Assembly (NCBI GenBank): GCA_002694065.1
Contig: NZKZ01000163.1
Span: forward strand, 1-8,319
From: Acidiferrobacter sp.
GTDB lineage: Bacteria; Pseudomonadota; Gammaproteobacteria; Arenicellales; UBA868
Direction: 5' to 3'
Length of the DNA: 8,319 nt
The position numbers were made by a program, and so were the translations under genes. This document shows, piece by piece, positions 6,625 through 8,319 of the stretch; within the stretch, counting starts at the first letter, position 1; the number at the start of each line of letters is the position of its first letter. The notes below the pieces were generated by a model. It was given only the letters and a program-made list of their open reading frames with translations, was not told where the DNA came from and ran no database searches.

Positions 6625-7128
6625 ATGGCGAGTCGCCTCTGTATATACCTCTTTTTGTTTTTGCTTAGTGGCCCGAGCCATGCAGGAGACTATTTCAATT
6701 CAAATGCGCAAGGCGTCGCCATTGGCGGGTATGACCCGGTGGCCTACTTTGTGCTGAAAATGGCGGTCCAAGGGACTGATGCCCATCAAACGGATTGGCA
6801 GGGTGTCACGTGGTACTTCTCAAACGAGAAACACAAAGACATGTTTGTGTCTGATCCTGAAGGATTTGCGCCGAAGTTTGGCGGATGGTGCGCGATGGCG
6901 ATGACTGGCAGTCAGGTGGCGGAGGTCGACTTTGACAACGGCTGGACAGTCGACGCCACGGGGCTTTACTTCAACGTCAACAAGGACGTGAGACTACGGT
7001 GGCTACGGGGCTACAACCGCAACGTCAGAAAAGGCAATGAGAACTGGCCCGAGACTCGTAGGAAGATTGAAGAAGGAAGTGCAACAATTCACCGTCGGGC
7101 ACAGATGCCAGATTACTATAACGAGTAG
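6625..7128 (+). CDS. Exported YHS-domain protein
   Basis: A 167-residue protein with a classic signal peptide: MASRLC, a leucine/phenylalanine core (7-15), then SHA before Gly21, so the mature protein of about 147 residues is periplasmic. The YHS domain covers about residues 30-92: GVAIGGYDPVAYF (30-42), then VTWYFSNEKHKDMFVSDPEGF (61-81) and PKFGGWCA (83-90) with the conserved Cys89. YHS domains occur in metal-handling proteins and in many exported proteins of unknown role. This one has the common secreted form beginning GYDPVAYF. The tail after residue 120 is rich in Arg, Lys and Trp (RLRWLRGYNRNVRKGNENW) and may contact lipid or acidic partners. ATG 6625 is supported by AGGAA about five bases upstream. 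It stands alone, converging with the cupin unit across a terminator. The domain call is strong; the function is unknown. Confidence 0.88.
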   Translation: MASRLCIYLFLFLLSGPSHAGDYFNSNAQGVAIGGYDPVAYFVLKMAVQGTDAHQTDWQGVTWYFSNEKHKDMFVSDPEGFAPKFGGWCAMAMTGSQVAEVDFDNGWTVDATGLYFNVNKDVRLRWLRGYNRNVRKGNENWPETRRKIEEGSATIHRRAQMPDYYNE

Positions 7129-7138
7129 CGATCCGTTC

Positions 7139-7164
7139 AAAAAAAGCCCCGCCGAAGCGGGGCT
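7139..7164 (-). terminator. Rho-independent terminator of the cupin operon
   Basis: AGCCCCGC (7145-7152) and GCGGGGCT (7157-7164) form a perfect 8-bp stem with a CGAA tetraloop. On the minus strand the stem is followed by seven T residues (7145-7139), the classic intrinsic terminator form, located 34 bases after the cupin stop codon. On the plus strand the stem is followed by CTCTCAATCTTT, so it may also stop transcripts of the YHS gene, though less efficiently. Confidence 0.92.
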
Positions 7165-7197
7165 CTCTCAATCTTTCGATTTGAACCGCTGGGCAAA

Positions 7198-7572
7198 CTA
7201 GTCGTCGCCGTGTGTCCAGGGGCCGAAGTCTTTGTTGTCCATGGAGAACTCCACGCCAACCGCCGGTTCTTCTCCGACGACCCAGGCATCGTGGCCCGGC
7301 GCGAGGCAGTAGGCGTCTCCTGCCTTGACGGTCACTTCGGATCCGTCATCCGATACAACGTGAATCTGACCTTGGATCAACACCCCGACATGCCCCGCCT
7401 GGCAGCTTTCGGTGCCAACGTGGGGCTTAATGCACTCAGACCATTTCCACCCCGGCTGCATATTCGCTTTAGTGAGTGTGACCCCGCCGAAGTTGATGGT
7501 TGCCGCATGCGTCTTGTCAGGCGTCATCGAACCATCTGGGCTCGACCAGGATTTTGTTTCTACTGAAGCCAT
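7198..7572 (-). CDS. Single-domain cupin protein
   Basis: A 124-residue cytoplasmic protein forming one cupin beta-barrel. The first half motif reads PGWKWSECIKPHVGTESC (40-57), then AGHVGVLIQGQIHV (59-72). The second is AGDAYCLAPGHDAWVVG (84-100). This variant keeps a PGHDAW second motif, but its first motif lacks a clean HxHxxxxE. Likely metal-facing residues are His51 or Cys57, His61 and His94; which of them bind is inferred. Small cupins include dioxygenases, isomerases and sensors, so no reaction is assigned. ATG 7572 has GGAGAG about seven bases upstream. It is the second gene of a unit with the 134-residue protein (48-base gap) and is followed by a strong terminator. There is no signal peptide and no DNA-binding domain. 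Confidence 0.9.
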   Translation of the reverse strand: MASVETKSWSSPDGSMTPDKTHAATINFGGVTLTKANMQPGWKWSECIKPHVGTESCQAGHVGVLIQGQIHVVSDDGSEVTVKAGDAYCLAPGHDAWVVGEEPAVGVEFSMDNKDFGPWTHGDD

Positions 7573-7620
7573 GTTCTCTCTCCGTTTACGGTTTTGATGA
7601 GTGAAATTGAGGGGTGGTTA

Positions 7621-8025
7621 TTACTTCCACTCCCAGATTTCCCAGGTTGCGGTGCCTTCCGCGTCGACATCCCAATGGTAGACGCCACAGAGACCGTTTA
7701 GGCTTGCCAGCGAAGGTGCTGCCGATTCAAAGTAAACCGCGCCTCGAAAAGTGGCTCCGCCATCAGCAGTAAAAGTGCCCATTCCGGTTGCCCTGAATGT
7801 GGCAACTCCATCTTGAGCCATAATCACACCCTGGTTAGGGCATTCCCCGTACAGCGTTCCGTCTGCTCTCATTTGAGAGGAATAAGTAGCGATGGATTGC
7901 ACCTGAGCACCTGCCAGCGTGCCGGCCCCTTCAGCGGTCGTCTCGAATTTTGGCAGGGCCCCTTCGGTAGCAAGCGGCTTGTTTGTTGTTGTGCACGTTA
8001 TCGTGCCTATCTGATCACCTAACAT
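7621..8025 (-). CDS. Hypothetical beta-rich protein, 134 aa
   Basis: I do not firmly recognise this family. It is a soluble protein of 134 residues without signal peptide or membrane segment. It is rich in Gly, Thr and Ala with alternating polar and apolar stretches that suggest a beta barrel. Landmarks are TLYGECPNQGVI (57-68), ATFRATGMGTF (75-85), GATFRGAVYFES (90-101), SLASLNGLCGVYHWDVD (105-121) and the C-terminal WEIWEWK. The Gly-Glu-Cys turn, the repeated GxGxF/FRG strands and the LNGL segment are reminiscent of allene-oxide-cyclase-like or dirigent-like barrels, but this is only a resemblance. The start ATG 8025 is secure: AAGGAGG lies six bases upstream. It is the first gene of a two-gene unit with the cupin, so the two may act on the same small molecule. 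Confidence 0.85.
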   Translation of the reverse strand: MLGDQIGTITCTTTNKPLATEGALPKFETTAEGAGTLAGAQVQSIATYSSQMRADGTLYGECPNQGVIMAQDGVATFRATGMGTFTADGGATFRGAVYFESAAPSLASLNGLCGVYHWDVDAEGTATWEIWEWK

Positions 8026-8031
8026 GTCATA

Positions 8032-8038
8032 CCTCCTT
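8032..8038 (-). promoter_or_regulatory. Strong ribosome binding site
   Basis: AAGGAGG on the minus strand, six bases before ATG 8025. This near-perfect Shine-Dalgarno site suggests the 134-residue protein is well translated. Confidence 0.85.
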
Positions 8039-8070
8039 AGTTTTGTTTATTTCTCTTTATCCGCACATCC

Positions 8071-8098
8071 GTTATAGCACAAAAAATTAATTGTTAAA
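8071..8098 (-). promoter_or_regulatory. Candidate promoter of the 134-aa/cupin unit
   Basis: In an AT-rich stretch on the minus strand, TATAAC (8076-8071) is a good -10 match. TTTAAC (8098-8093) lies 16 bases upstream as a moderate -35. The transcript would start near 8064, leaving a leader of about 40 bases before ATG 8025, with the ribosome site in it. Confidence 0.5.
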
Positions 8099-8319
8099 GA
8101 AAACATATTTTTATTCCGTGAGGGCACAATCTTTTGATCAGGAACTCCGCTTAAAAATGCCAGCTGGCCGCATTAATGACTGAATCCCTCTTTGGGTTGG
8201 GCTTTCTGAGATCGGGCTCCGTGGCTGGAGTCTTCGCCCAGTTACCTCTTTTCCAACGGAGGGCTTATCATTCAGGAAGAAGCCCCGATCGCTAATGCTG
8301 GAACATTAAACCGTCCCGG
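8099..8319. other. Intergenic region with inverted repeats, no clear gene
   Basis: No convincing gene is seen here. GATCGGG..CT (8210-8218) can pair with AG..CCCGATC (8281-8290) with one bulged base. GGGCTT at 8261-8266, and again at 8199-8204, can pair with AAGCCC (8280-8285). The pairings overlap and exclude one another. A 39-codon plus-strand frame (8176-8295) has no ribosome site. On the minus strand a frame open from the right edge stops at 8274-8272 after 15 codons and could be the tail of an outside gene, but nothing confirms it. Confidence 0.4.

Noticed and set aside
7210..7566. Plus-strand 118-codon frame opposite the cupin
   Set aside because: The opposite strand has clear cupin motifs, a ribosome site and a terminator; this frame has none.
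8176..8295. 39-codon plus-strand frame near the right edge
   Set aside because: It has no Shine-Dalgarno site, no recognisable sequence and lies over inverted repeats. It could be chance.

Overview
The window looks like a chromosomal accessory-metabolism segment from a Gram-negative bacterium, most likely a proteobacterium. The reasons are a TAXI-type TRAP transporter with a periplasmic binding protein carrying a signal peptide, a secreted YHS-domain protein, an EamA exporter, and moderate GC with good Shine-Dalgarno sites. A marine or other aquatic habitat is plausible because TRAP systems are abundant there, but the sequence does not prove it. I see no tRNA, rRNA, CRISPR array, transposase or phage gene.

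Layout from left to right. (1) Positions 1-3502, minus strand: an apparent transporter operon read right to left. It holds a TAXI solute-binding protein (2546-3502), a fused 4TM/12TM TRAP permease (679-2433) and the N-terminal part of an MFS transporter cut by the left edge (1-603). (2) Positions 3503-3722: a divergent control region with several small dyads. (3) Positions 3723-4945, plus strand: a homocysteine S-methyltransferase-family protein followed 29 bases later by an 89-residue protein of probable ABM-like fold. (4) Positions 5001-5873, minus: an EamA/DMT exporter, divergent from a GNAT acetyltransferase (5937-6539, plus). (5) Positions 6625-7128, plus: an exported YHS-domain protein. 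(6) Positions 7198-8025, minus: a two-gene unit made of an unrecognised beta-rich 134-residue protein and a single-domain cupin. It has a candidate promoter at about 8071-8098 and a strong terminator at 7139-7164. (7) Positions 8026-8319: intergenic sequence, AT-rich next to the gene, then GC-richer with inverted repeats and no convincing gene.

How they may work together (inference). The TRAP/MFS operon and the methyltransferase pair diverge from one control region, so an imported organic compound might be a methyl donor or acceptor for the methyltransferase. The methyltransferase is the most interesting protein: it keeps the C-terminal Cys-Cys zinc pair, but a histidine seems to stand where the family has its first zinc cysteine. 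The EamA and GNAT genes look like ordinary accessory genes. The cupin operon is a tidy small transcription unit with an uncharacterised first gene.
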